36,865 bases of DNA from Bacteroidota bacterium (GTDB taxonomy: Bacteria; Bacteroidota; Ignavibacteria; Ignavibacteriales; Melioribacteraceae). Below are positions 17,358 through 25,962 of the stretch, one piece after another (the stretch's first letter is position 1; each line of letters begins with the position of its first letter). The notes beneath the pieces are model-generated. The model had not been told where the DNA came from and made no database searches. It saw only the letters and a program-made list of their open reading frames with translations. Made by a program: the position numbers and the translations under genes. The stretch is taken from positions 1 through 36,865 of the forward strand of contig JAEXOD010000136.1 of the NCBI GenBank assembly GCA_023447335.1, written 5' to 3'.

Positions 17358-18845
17358 TCATTTTTTTAAATAATATTTCTTCTCAGCCGGCACAAAACTG
17401 TCAAAAATTTCTTCGTTATGGGAAATTAATAAAATTCCCGCTCCTTGTCTCCGTTTCTTTTCTATCAAATCTATTACCCTTCTGATACTTTCGAAATCCA
17501 TTCCGTTTACCGGTTCGTCCAAAATAACTAGATCAGTATTTAAAAATAGTCCCCTTAGAATATTTAATTTCTGCTTCTGCCCCCCGCTTAATACGGCTAT
17601 TTTTTTATTTAAAAAGTTTTCGGTTATTTCGCTCTCGTCAAAAAGATTTTTCAACATTGGTTTTACTGCGTCTTCATTATAACCCTTTAGTCCTTTAAAA
17701 ACATCCTTTACTCTTGATTTTTGGTTTAAAGCTTCGTCAGCGTGTTGAAATACCATTACAGCTTTTTTACCCCAAATCTGTTTTTGATACAAATTATATT
17801 CTGTATTTTCATTAAAAGATAGATTGCACAATGTAAACGAGAATTTTTCTGCTTTCATCAGTCCCATAATAATTTTACAAATAGTCGTTTTCCCTTCACC
17901 GCTAGGAGCTTTTAAATATACAATATCTCCTGAATTTATAATCAAGTTCTGTTCGTACAAATATTCCGGGTCTTTATAAATCACAAATGAATTTTCAAAT
18001 ATCTTAAATCGAGAATTAAATAATAATACTCTTTCGGTATTTTCCTTCTTTGTATTTTCTAATCTTACACCTATACTTTTTACCCAGTTAATATAGGTTT
18101 CGGGAGTAAATTTTTTAAGACGTAAACTTAGTTCTTCTCTAAATAGCTCAGCATATTCAATTTTATTAGAAAGATGTTTGAAGTGTTTATTTATAAAAGT
18201 AACTATCGAGTAATCGTGAGTAATAAAAGTACAAGTAAAGTTTATTTCCGTAAACTTTTGCAATAGAATTGTCAAGAATAAATTTCTATAATAATTATCC
18301 AAACTACCTGTCGGTTCGTCAAAAACAAAAAAGGCATTTTCGCTATCTCTATCTCTTTGAATAATAGACATTTTTTTAAGTGCCATTAAACATAATACTC
18401 TCTGTTTTTCTCCCCCGCTTGGTCTATAAGGTCTAGGATAGATTTCTAATATTTTTTTTATTTCCTCAGAGCTATTTCCTTTCCATAAGGTTAGTAAATC
18501 TTCGATACAACCATCGCAATTTTGTAAATCCCCCTCATCTAATTGATCGCTTAGTTTTAATAGCGGATTAAGATGAGTTGACGGTTCTTGAAATACAAAA
18601 AAGCCGTTTTGTATTTCTTGTTTTAGCGAATTTCTTTCAATATGTTCCCCATAGGTCATTCCGTTAATTCTTACGTTAAGATCTTCCGGATCAATTAATC
18701 CGAATAGTGCTTTCGATATTAGCGATTTACCAATACCGCTTTCACCGAACAGAAAAGTGATTTTATTTTTTGAGATAGTATAATTATCAATTTTAACAAT
18801 CTTCCTATCTTCCTTTTTTATCTCGATATTAAATGTTAATTCCAT
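17358..18845 (-). CDS. Fused double ATPase of an oligopeptide-type ABC importer
   Basis: A 495-residue protein with two complete ABC ATPase domains of the Opp/Dpp kind. The first has Walker A GESGIGKS (34-41), Q-loop VFQEPSTHLNPL (about 83-94), signature SGGEKQR (about 142-148), Walker B FVFDEPTGSLD (about 170-180) and FITHD. The second has Walker A APSGEGKTT (about 312-320), VFQHADEALNQ, signature LSGGQKQKL (about 415-423), Walker B VILDEPVNGMD (about 438-448) and LISHNEE. Both sites look intact. QEP...LNPL in the first half is typical of OppD/DppD. The fusion recalls YejF. Its ATG overlaps the stop of the DppC-like gene (TAATG), so the two are coupled. It is the last gene of the six-gene operon and powers the permeases upstream. 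Confidence 0.9.
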   Translation of the reverse strand: MELTFNIEIKKEDRKIVKIDNYTISKNKITFLFGESGIGKSLISKALFGLIDPEDLNVRINGMTYGEHIERNSLKQEIQNGFFVFQEPSTHLNPLLKLSDQLDEGDLQNCDGCIEDLLTLWKGNSSEEIKKILEIYPRPYRPSGGEKQRVLCLMALKKMSIIQRDRDSENAFFVFDEPTGSLDNYYRNLFLTILLQKFTEINFTCTFITHDYSIVTFINKHFKHLSNKIEYAELFREELSLRLKKFTPETYINWVKSIGVRLENTKKENTERVLLFNSRFKIFENSFVIYKDPEYLYEQNLIINSGDIVYLKAPSGEGKTTICKIIMGLMKAEKFSFTLCNLSFNENTEYNLYQKQIWGKKAVMVFQHADEALNQKSRVKDVFKGLKGYNEDAVKPMLKNLFDESEITENFLNKKIAVLSGGQKQKLNILRGLFLNTDLVILDEPVNGMDFESIRRVIDLIEKKRRQGAGILLISHNEEIFDSFVPAEKKYYLKK

Positions 18846-19717
18846 TACTTGCTAATCCTTTTAATTATACCGTCTGATATTTTAAAAACGCATAATAATG
18901 TAAATACAATAATAAACGCAGTACTTAACCCCTGTAAGTGTTCGAACGGAAGTTTTATGATGTATAAGGGGTTTGTAATGCTTTTGCCGATAGCTAAAAT
19001 ATCTTGTTTGCTATCCATTTTAGCAAGTAAATTACCCAAGGTGGCAGGGAAATTACTTAAACTAACATCATTTGATAAACCAACACTTATTATAAAATCA
19101 ATACTGCACTGCAAAAACAATGCAACACCAAATAGCGATACTAATTTATGAACTATGAAACCAACACTATTCTTAAGTAAAATATCGTAATTTATAATTC
19201 TATACTCATTTATACCACAAACAAGCATGCTATTATAAAAATCTAATTTTTTGAAATATTTAATTCTATTATTCATTGTCTCATACATCTCGGGAAATAT
19301 TACTACGCTTAACAGTAAAGAAATTAATAATATTATTACTTCTTCACTTTTTATAGTTTCATTCGTAATTGCTAACGTTATAAAAATATATCCTAACAAC
19401 ACACTAATAATTTGGGGGATAGATTTTAGCATATCAACTAGAAAATCTAGTCCCGTAATAAAAATATCTTTGCCAATATTTTTTAATAATAATTTTAAGT
19501 TAATTAATCCCCAAGATAAAACAAAAGTATTAACCAATACTAAACTGCCTATAATAAATGAATTTAAAAACGCCTCCTTCAACATATCGAATGCAGGTTT
19601 ATTTAAAAACAATTCATTCCACAATAACAAAAACTGAATTCCTACCAACCAAAATAGAAACCATTTTATATCTCTTTGTTTATCAATCTTATATAGTAAA
19701 TTATTAGCTGTTTTCAT
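18845..19717 (-). CDS. Divergent DppC-like ABC permease
   Basis: A 290-residue inner-membrane protein with about six hydrophobic segments. Despite low similarity it follows the DppC/OppC plan: an N-terminal helix (about 18-36), a helix with the family-like SIPQIISVLLGYIFI (about 92-110), then the coupling-loop pattern YNSMLVCGINEYRIINYDIL with the conserved glycine where DppC has EAA-x3-G. It continues with the DppC-like ending FPATLGNLLAKMDS and a final helix before DGIIKRISK. Its start overlaps the DppB-like gene by 14 bases and its stop overlaps the ATPase ATG. It should pair with the protein at 19704-20822 as the heterodimeric channel. The assignment rests on motif layout, not on a search. 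Confidence 0.75.
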   Translation of the reverse strand: MKTANNLLYKIDKQRDIKWFLFWLVGIQFLLLWNELFLNKPAFDMLKEAFLNSFIIGSLVLVNTFVLSWGLINLKLLLKNIGKDIFITGLDFLVDMLKSIPQIISVLLGYIFITLAITNETIKSEEVIILLISLLLSVVIFPEMYETMNNRIKYFKKLDFYNSMLVCGINEYRIINYDILLKNSVGFIVHKLVSLFGVALFLQCSIDFIISVGLSNDVSLSNFPATLGNLLAKMDSKQDILAIGKSITNPLYIIKLPFEHLQGLSTAFIIVFTLLCVFKISDGIIKRISK

Positions 19718-20822
19718 ATTTTTTCGTCATATTATAATATTCTAAGTCAACAAAAAACTCGGTTGTTTTAACAGTTATAAAAATTAGAATAATAATAAAA
19801 ATTACCACATCATAATTCTTATATAGTATATTTTGTAACATCTCGTAACATAAATATCCTTGAATATTTAATGCCATTTCAATAATAACTATTCCCGTAA
19901 TCAATAAAGCTGATAATTCTTTTATATTTAACACATTTTGATATATTGCATTAATGTAAATATGATTAAAAACATGTTCCGGAAATCTTTTATGAAACTT
20001 TAAAATATTTTTATAACCAAACATTTTAGTTTTATAATTGTTATCTAACCCCTTAACAATTGCAGTATTTACATATCCTTTTTTGCTTTCGGATTTTAAT
20101 ATAGAATAAAAACGATAAGAATAATTAATTAATAATCCGTTTGTAAAAACAGCAAGAATAATAAAAAATAGCGAGCTATCCGAAATACTACTTCCTTTAA
20201 CAGAATATGCTACTACATAAGAGGGTGAAAATATTATAAAATACGCCATTGTTTTAATGGTTCCTTTTATAAAAAGCTTTATAGCAATATTCAACTTTCT
20301 TTTTCTTATATTTTGAGGTAGTAAATTATTAACATATTCTTTTAAAGTTGTCACAAACTCATCGAAATACGAATTTGTACCTTGCTTAACTTTAACAAAC
20401 TTCCATATAGCAAAAGTTTTTGCAAAAGAATGTATCAAAAACAGTGAAATAAGATAAATAACCAAAAATTTAAAATACATACCTAACACTTTATAAACAG
20501 AATCAACATTAAGCCCTTTATATTCCCCTCCTGATTTCATGTTGATATTTGAAAATTTTTCCGCCTGAAGTTCTTCAATTTGGAAAATAATATTTTTATT
20601 ACCTTCCGTACTATCAGGATTATATAAATTTAATACATCACTCAACAAAGTTTTTTCGAAATTATCCCCAAAATCAACAATCTGTTTTTGAAACAATTCT
20701 GTTGCTAATTTATCCTTATTTATTTCAGTTTCATCCTTTTTTAAGAAAGCATAATATATCAAAATTAAAACAACAGTAAAAAACAAAACGCTAATTATAT
20801 GCTCAACGGCTTTTTTTAACAT
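19704..20822 (-). CDS. Divergent DppB-like ABC permease
   Basis: A 372-residue inner-membrane protein. It has an N-terminal helix (about 9-26), a large extracytoplasmic loop (about 27-108), then five or six helices. The second half matches the DppB/OppB pattern: KKGYVNTAIVKGLDNNY in place of DYVRTARAKGL, then HIYINAI in place of HALRNAL, ELSALLITGIVIIEMALNI in place of the GG-VVVE-FS helix, and a final helix ending in FFVDLEYYNMTKKY, like the LVDLLYALLDPR end. It is an EAA-type permease despite weak sequence identity. The loop is about the size seen in DppB. Genes before and after are 4 bp away or overlap. It is confidently a DppB-type permease, but the substrate is unknown. Confidence 0.78.
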   Translation of the reverse strand: MLKKAVEHIISVLFFTVVLILIYYAFLKKDETEINKDKLATELFQKQIVDFGDNFEKTLLSDVLNLYNPDSTEGNKNIIFQIEELQAEKFSNINMKSGGEYKGLNVDSVYKVLGMYFKFLVIYLISLFLIHSFAKTFAIWKFVKVKQGTNSYFDEFVTTLKEYVNNLLPQNIRKRKLNIAIKLFIKGTIKTMAYFIIFSPSYVVAYSVKGSSISDSSLFFIILAVFTNGLLINYSYRFYSILKSESKKGYVNTAIVKGLDNNYKTKMFGYKNILKFHKRFPEHVFNHIYINAIYQNVLNIKELSALLITGIVIIEMALNIQGYLCYEMLQNILYKNYDVVIFIIILIFITVKTTEFFVDLEYYNMTKKYENS

Positions 20823-20826
20823 AATT

Positions 20827-21663
20827 CTATTCGGTTATTTCTATATTATTTTTATTTAACCTAACTTTTAGCCCGGTTCCTATTACCACAGTTTCTAGTT
20901 TATTAACGAGTAGCTTATTACTTTCGTTAAACTTTTCAAATTCTTTATCTAATGTAGCAGATATCATTTTTTTTGTTACAACTACTTTCCATCTTGGAGC
21001 AGTAATTTTTTTATTTTTAATTTTATTAAGCTCCGAAAATATTCTTTCATTAATTTTGTTGGCGTATTCAAACTTTTCTTTAATTTTTGAAATGATTGAT
21101 TTAGAAAAATGTACGGAGCTTTTTCTTCCGGTTTTTATTAACGTAAAATCTACATCAATTTTTCCGAGTTGTAACCATCCATAACTGTTATCGGATAATT
21201 TCACATAAATTAAATTCCTATCTTCAAATACCCGAACAATCAATTCTCCTTCATTTAATATTTTTTTATCTTTTTTATTAACATTATATAAAATATTTCC
21301 GCTTGAAGAAATAATTTTCAGTGTATCATAGTAATAACGTTTGTTTAAATATTTTTGAATAACACCCACATTTTGTTCACCGTAATATTCCCCCTTAATT
21401 TCTTTTAAGATATAAAACTTATTATTGTTAATTTCAACCTCCGTATACCCACGTACTCCGTCATTTAACAATCCTTCGTGTTTTGTGACAAGAAGAGGTT
21501 TGTTTTTTGCAAACACCCCTTTCTCACTATTGTTGATGGGCTGTTTAAATTTATTCAGAATTACAAGCTCCCTAGGATTTTCTACAATTAAAAAATCACC
21601 GGGGGATTGTGCAGAAAGAGCAATAACAAATAATAAATTTAAAAAAATAAAGTATTTGGACAT
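20827..21663 (-). CDS. Secreted protein with SH3-like stretch in the ABC importer operon
   Basis: A 278-residue protein with a signal peptide (about 1-19, ending IALSAQS) and no other membrane segment, so it is periplasmic or secreted. Residues about 118-168 (ILYNVNKKDKKILNEGELIV ... VKLSDNSYGWLQLG) have the small-strand pattern of a bacterial SH3 domain ending in the usual GWL. The next 80 residues are a charged helix (KSIISKIKEKFEYANKINER), probably a coiled coil. I recognise no enzyme motif. It lies 13 bp after the solute-binding protein and 4 bp before the DppB-like permease, inside the operon, so it is likely an accessory envelope part. Wall-peptide binding is suggested only by the SH3 resemblance. 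Confidence 0.7.
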   Translation of the reverse strand: MSKYFIFLNLLFVIALSAQSPGDFLIVENPRELVILNKFKQPINNSEKGVFAKNKPLLVTKHEGLLNDGVRGYTEVEINNNKFYILKEIKGEYYGEQNVGVIQKYLNKRYYYDTLKIISSSGNILYNVNKKDKKILNEGELIVRVFEDRNLIYVKLSDNSYGWLQLGKIDVDFTLIKTGRKSSVHFSKSIISKIKEKFEYANKINERIFSELNKIKNKKITAPRWKVVVTKKMISATLDKEFEKFNESNKLLVNKLETVVIGTGLKVRLNKNNIEITE

Positions 21664-21676
21664 TTAAACTTCTCTT

Positions 21677-23410
21677 TTATTTTTTCTTTTCTTTCCACTT
21701 CTCAATCGTACTCAATTGCGAAGCAACACCATATAAATTAATACTTTTATCATCAAATTGCGTGCTAAAATAGGCTAAAGAAGGAACCGAAAACAACCAG
21801 CTACCTAAACATAACTCATTTTCCAATCCATCTATTCTTTCTGCAAATGCTTGCTTATCCCCTATTTCTCTAGTTGACATAAACCCGTACAAATAATCAG
21901 CGAAAAGTCGTAAAGCTTCAGTTTCGGAATTTTCTGCGGTTAAATTTATTCTACAAAAATTATTATCAGCTCTTAATGAAGTATAATCTAAATATGTTTT
22001 TCCGTCTTCGCCGCTTCTTGTGCGTAAATTAATTTTATAAGTTTCCAAGTTTGGTTCTCTTAAAAACACATCGTATAGATCAAAAAGAAAATTACTTCTA
22101 TAGCCCGTAAAAGCAACCAACACTGCATCATAATTGCCTTTCTTTATATCTTCGTTTTGAACGGCTTTTATTTTAACTTTACCTTTTGTTACTTTGGGAT
22201 CATTCAATATTTCAATTAACTCGCTATACTCTTCACGATATCCGTAATTAACACAAGCTACTATTCTTAACGTATCAGGGAGTGACGATATACTTACATT
22301 GTAATCAACTTCTTTAGGCATTACTATTTTTTCTTCGTAATAATAAGATGAATGAGGGAACACGCTATAATTAAGGTAATCGTAATAATTGTTTTTATTT
22401 CCTTTATAGTCAACAATATTTCTTTGTTGTTCAGTACCTATTTTAAAAAATCTATCAACAATTTTACGATTATTAAACAATGATTTTGCAGCTCTTCTTT
22501 GTTCAATATTCAAACGCTGTGTATTATAAAGAATCGCAAAAAAAGTTGTACTAATACTTGATTTATAAAAATAATCCTCCTTATCCCCTAATATTGAATT
22601 CAAACTGCCAAAAGGAGTATCTAATAACGCATTAATATTTGTGTTGCTTAGTTCAGTTGCAAAAGTACTATTATCAACAAAAGGCGCAAGTTTCACAAAG
22701 GGTATTTCCGCAACTCCTACCGGTGATTTATAATATAAAGGTTCGTTTTTAGGATTTGATATACGCAAATAATTACTTGTTCCAACACTATAGTTTAGCG
22801 CATTTATGTCACTGTTTTTTGGTAGAATTTTAAAAGATAACACTTCTTTAATATCAGGCTCTGTCCAAATTCTATCCCCCTTAAATTGAAATTTAATAAT
22901 ATTATCCGAATCAGGTCCAATAAAACTTATATCCGCCATTGCTTGTGATACCAGAATATAATCCGGTGATAAACTGCCTAAATTTTGAATACGTCTTAAA
23001 GTAAATAATAAATCTTCTGCAGTAAAGTATTCGTTAGCTCCTTCTGATATTTTAACTTCATCTCCGTCTAACTTGGCGGTAAAGCTATTATGCCATTTAA
23101 CATTTTTCTTAAGCCTGATAGAAACTATGTTATTTTCGTCTATACCTATTAATTCACCAAGTCCGTTTTCATATACTATACCGCTTGCATTTGCAGATAT
23201 GTTAAACAAACCGTCAAATTGCACTTCGTCAAGCTTATCTGCAATCGGGTTTGCATTTGGTAAATGAGGATCTACTGCCGGTTTTTGATGAGATATATAC
23301 GGAATAATTATATTTCCGGATAAATCTTTTCGAAGTATAAAATAAAAAATCACAGCCAAAGCAATAACGGCAACACTTGTAATTATATAAACTTTTTTAT
23401 TTTTCATCAT
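21677..23410 (-). CDS. Membrane-anchored family 5 solute-binding protein
   Basis: A 577-residue protein of the SBP_bac_5 (oligopeptide/nickel-type) fold. It starts with a short basic run and one membrane helix (about 7-26) without a lipobox or obvious cleavage site, so it may stay anchored. Early motifs fit the family: PAVDPHLPNANPIADKLDEV, IRLKKNVKWHNSF and YFTAEDLLFTLRRI (about 125-138). Next come a long alpha/beta middle (about 150-400) and a C-terminal lobe (FDDKSINLYGV near the end). Two ATG codons overlap in tandem (23410 and 23407). The second has better spacing from GAGG. It lies 12 bp after the large lipoprotein gene and belongs with the permeases and ATPase below. Peptide uptake is the family expectation, but it is not proven here. 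Confidence 0.82.
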   Translation of the reverse strand: MMKNKKVYIITSVAVIALAVIFYFILRKDLSGNIIIPYISHQKPAVDPHLPNANPIADKLDEVQFDGLFNISANASGIVYENGLGELIGIDENNIVSIRLKKNVKWHNSFTAKLDGDEVKISEGANEYFTAEDLLFTLRRIQNLGSLSPDYILVSQAMADISFIGPDSDNIIKFQFKGDRIWTEPDIKEVLSFKILPKNSDINALNYSVGTSNYLRISNPKNEPLYYKSPVGVAEIPFVKLAPFVDNSTFATELSNTNINALLDTPFGSLNSILGDKEDYFYKSSISTTFFAILYNTQRLNIEQRRAAKSLFNNRKIVDRFFKIGTEQQRNIVDYKGNKNNYYDYLNYSVFPHSSYYYEEKIVMPKEVDYNVSISSLPDTLRIVACVNYGYREEYSELIEILNDPKVTKGKVKIKAVQNEDIKKGNYDAVLVAFTGYRSNFLFDLYDVFLREPNLETYKINLRTRSGEDGKTYLDYTSLRADNNFCRINLTAENSETEALRLFADYLYGFMSTREIGDKQAFAERIDGLENELCLGSWLFSVPSLAYFSTQFDDKSINLYGVASQLSTIEKWKEKKK

Positions 23411-23422
23411 AGCCTCGTAAAA

Positions 23423-25789
23423 TTAATTTTTCTTGATAATTGGTTTTTGAGCCATAACACTAACTTTAAACACTTTATATCCGGGATATTTGAATCTAAC
23501 CTCAAGTACGTTTCTATCATCTTTATCCATTTGTACGGGAGATACTTGCGCCTCATAGTTGTTACTTAACATAGGAGCCGTTATTTTTACGCGTCCTTCA
23601 TTTTTAATGAGTTTATTGTTTATAGTTATTTTATCATACCATTGTTTACCCGCAGCATTTTTAGCTACTTCATCAGGTAATTTGATATTTACGTCAAAAA
23701 CAGGGAATTGAGCATCGGACGGAATTTTTAATAATATTCTAAACATATACTCATTTTCACCTTTAGTGTTTGAAGTAACCGGTGTAACATATACTTCTCT
23801 ATAATCCATAGGCTTATTTATTAACTTCGGAACATTGACATCACATTCGTTAATAATGGATTTAATCGTTTTATCATTTCCTTTATAATATCTGCCATGT
23901 TCAACAATGGCTCTAACCTTTTCAACACCTCTACTATTTATATTTCTTAAAAAATCGTTATAAATTCCTTTAATTGCTCCTTCCGGCAACTCATTATATT
24001 TCATATTGTCAAGATAATCCTGAATTTGTGCTTTTTTGTTAGCCAAATCTCCCGAACCTTTTGTAGAAAACGTAAGATCATATGCAGGAACAAAAGAAGA
24101 ATCTTGGTATAATGCTCTAACATTTGTAATGGTTAATTTATTTCTGGAAACAAATGAATCGACAGCGGTTTTTGATAATCTTTTTACGGATTCAAATAAT
24201 TCATCTTCAAGTTCTTCAACAATTTGTTGTTTTCTACCGGAAATATTTTTAAGATTCACAAAATCGTTATCGTTATACAAATTTCTTAAAATCGATTCAC
24301 TTTTTCCAAACCCATACTTATTCATACTGTTTTTAGCAAGGTTTTTTTGTTGATCAACATATAACCTGTCAACATCCGGATATTGATTTAATAAATAGTC
24401 CAGTTCTCTGTTTTCGGTTAATATTTTGATAATATCTTTATATCTTTCTTCAGAACGAGCTTGATTTATTCTTGGAACAAGTACTTCGGCAATTTGAAAA
24501 CCCAATTCAAGCCTAATTGCATTCCTTCTTGCGTTTTCAATTGCATTACTCATATTTTTTGTTACTCGCAAATCTGAAAATTTATTAATATTGGCAGTCT
24601 CGTCATTTGGAATTATACTTTTCATCTCTTTAACCAACTTTAACATTTTAGGGTAAAAAGAGTTATTGGGATATGTGGAGGTATTCTTAAATGATGTTTT
24701 CATTTCTGCTTCTTTTTCAAAGTATATTCCCATCTTTTCTGCCTGCAAATTAAATTTGGTGATATAATTTACGGCAGCAGTAAAATCAGCGGGTATGTTT
24801 TTTGAGGCAAGGCGATACAAGTTATCAATCTTTGTGATATCAGATGATAGGCTAATAGTAGTTAAATCGTTTTTATTTTGAAGCTTGTTATAAACAAATC
24901 CCGTCAATCCGGAAAGTTTATTTTCTATTTCTATTTTTACTCTTTCAACAATTCCTGCTGTAAATCTATTCGGATAACTTAATATTTCTGTCATTTCTTC
25001 CGTTTTTTCCAAAAAATCGTCTAAATCTCTTTGATTTATTGCATCAAAAACAGTACATACCAAAGAATAATTTTTATTGAATAATAATTCATCTTTAACT
25101 TTTTTCTTTAAGTCAACATAATTTTTATATGCTTCATCATTCGAATTTAACAGCTCATCCGGAAAAATATTTTCAAGTTCTTCTAATTCATTGTTCATTT
25201 CGGCAATTGCTTTCTTTTTTTCTTCAAGAACTTTGATCTCAGAATTAAAATTAAAGCCTCCGAAATTATAGTTTAGATCTATTGAGTTATATATATTTCT
25301 TTTCGAACTATTTTCAATTAAAATATTTTTATATTCTTCATATTTTACTTCAAATTTAAATCTCCAAATCGGAGCATACCGATAATTCAATATCAAAGGG
25401 ATTTCATCTTGATCAACTTTTTCAATAACCCAATAATATTTTTCTTTTTCTTTGCCAATTCTATATACCCAAAGGCTATCGATATTTTGATTTTCGTTTT
25501 TTGCTTTTACCATTTCCCCTTCACCGTCATCAAAAAAATCGGTAAAGTAGGTATTAAATAATGATTTATTTGGAGAACTTAGAATTAAATAAAAATTCCC
25601 GATTTCAGATTTAGGAAACTCAATAAAATATTTTTTATCCCCTTTCAATACAAAATTTTCATCATCATCTTTAACTGGCAAAAATCCTTGTTCTTTAGAT
25701 TGCAACTCAGGATCAGGGCTTAATTGCTTATAAGTAGAACATGCCATCAGTAATAAAACTATTGGTATTAGATACTTAAAATGTTTCAT
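23423..25789 (-). CDS. Large lipoprotein, first gene of the ABC importer operon, unassigned
   Basis: A 788-residue lipoprotein: MKHFKYLIPIVLLLMAC gives a lipobox (LMAC, Cys17). Residues about 30-180 are beta-rich, about 190-560 are highly charged and helical (many Glu/Lys/Asn, e.g. EEKKKAIAEMNNELEELENI), suggesting long coiled-coil or helical repeats. The last 130 residues return to beta strands (FPVFDVNIKLPDEVAKN, VLEVRFKYPGYKVFKVSVM). No family is recognised. AAGGA lies nine bases before the ATG. Its size and place at the head of an oligopeptide-type importer operon suggest a structural or receptor part reaching across the periplasm, which is inference. It is the most unusual member of the set, since known Opp/Dpp/Yej systems have no such subunit. 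Confidence 0.78.
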   Translation of the reverse strand: MKHFKYLIPIVLLLMACSTYKQLSPDPELQSKEQGFLPVKDDDENFVLKGDKKYFIEFPKSEIGNFYLILSSPNKSLFNTYFTDFFDDGEGEMVKAKNENQNIDSLWVYRIGKEKEKYYWVIEKVDQDEIPLILNYRYAPIWRFKFEVKYEEYKNILIENSSKRNIYNSIDLNYNFGGFNFNSEIKVLEEKKKAIAEMNNELEELENIFPDELLNSNDEAYKNYVDLKKKVKDELLFNKNYSLVCTVFDAINQRDLDDFLEKTEEMTEILSYPNRFTAGIVERVKIEIENKLSGLTGFVYNKLQNKNDLTTISLSSDITKIDNLYRLASKNIPADFTAAVNYITKFNLQAEKMGIYFEKEAEMKTSFKNTSTYPNNSFYPKMLKLVKEMKSIIPNDETANINKFSDLRVTKNMSNAIENARRNAIRLELGFQIAEVLVPRINQARSEERYKDIIKILTENRELDYLLNQYPDVDRLYVDQQKNLAKNSMNKYGFGKSESILRNLYNDNDFVNLKNISGRKQQIVEELEDELFESVKRLSKTAVDSFVSRNKLTITNVRALYQDSSFVPAYDLTFSTKGSGDLANKKAQIQDYLDNMKYNELPEGAIKGIYNDFLRNINSRGVEKVRAIVEHGRYYKGNDKTIKSIINECDVNVPKLINKPMDYREVYVTPVTSNTKGENEYMFRILLKIPSDAQFPVFDVNIKLPDEVAKNAAGKQWYDKITINNKLIKNEGRVKITAPMLSNNYEAQVSPVQMDKDDRNVLEVRFKYPGYKVFKVSVMAQKPIIKKN

Positions 25790-25816
25790 CGCTACTATCC
25801 TTAATATTTAGATTGG

Positions 25817-25838
25817 TTTATTTAAAATATTAAATAAA
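25817..25838. promoter_or_regulatory. AT palindrome near the importer operon start
   Basis: TTTATTTAA (25817-25825) and TTAAATAAA (25830-25838) form a perfect 9-bp dyad around AATA, 28 bp before the lipoprotein ATG on the minus strand. Only A and T are used, in an AT-rich gap, so chance is possible. The position fits an operator or a leader hairpin. Confidence 0.3.
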
Positions 25839-25909
25839 TATCAAATAATAAAGGGATTATTTTTTTTAGTTTTTCTTATTATTAAATTTTCATTAAATTA
25901 AAGGTTTAA

Positions 25910-25928
25910 TTATTATTTTAAATAATAA
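25910..25928. promoter_or_regulatory. AT palindrome before the histidine kinase gene
   Basis: TTATTATTT (25910-25918) and AAATAATAA (25920-25928) form a perfect 9-bp dyad around a single T. It lies 35 bp before the kinase ATG and on the other side of the divergent gap from the palindrome at 25817-25838. The symmetry is real. A binding function is a guess. Confidence 0.3.
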
Positions 25929-25962
25929 GTCGATCAACGAATATGGGAACGTGGAATCATCC

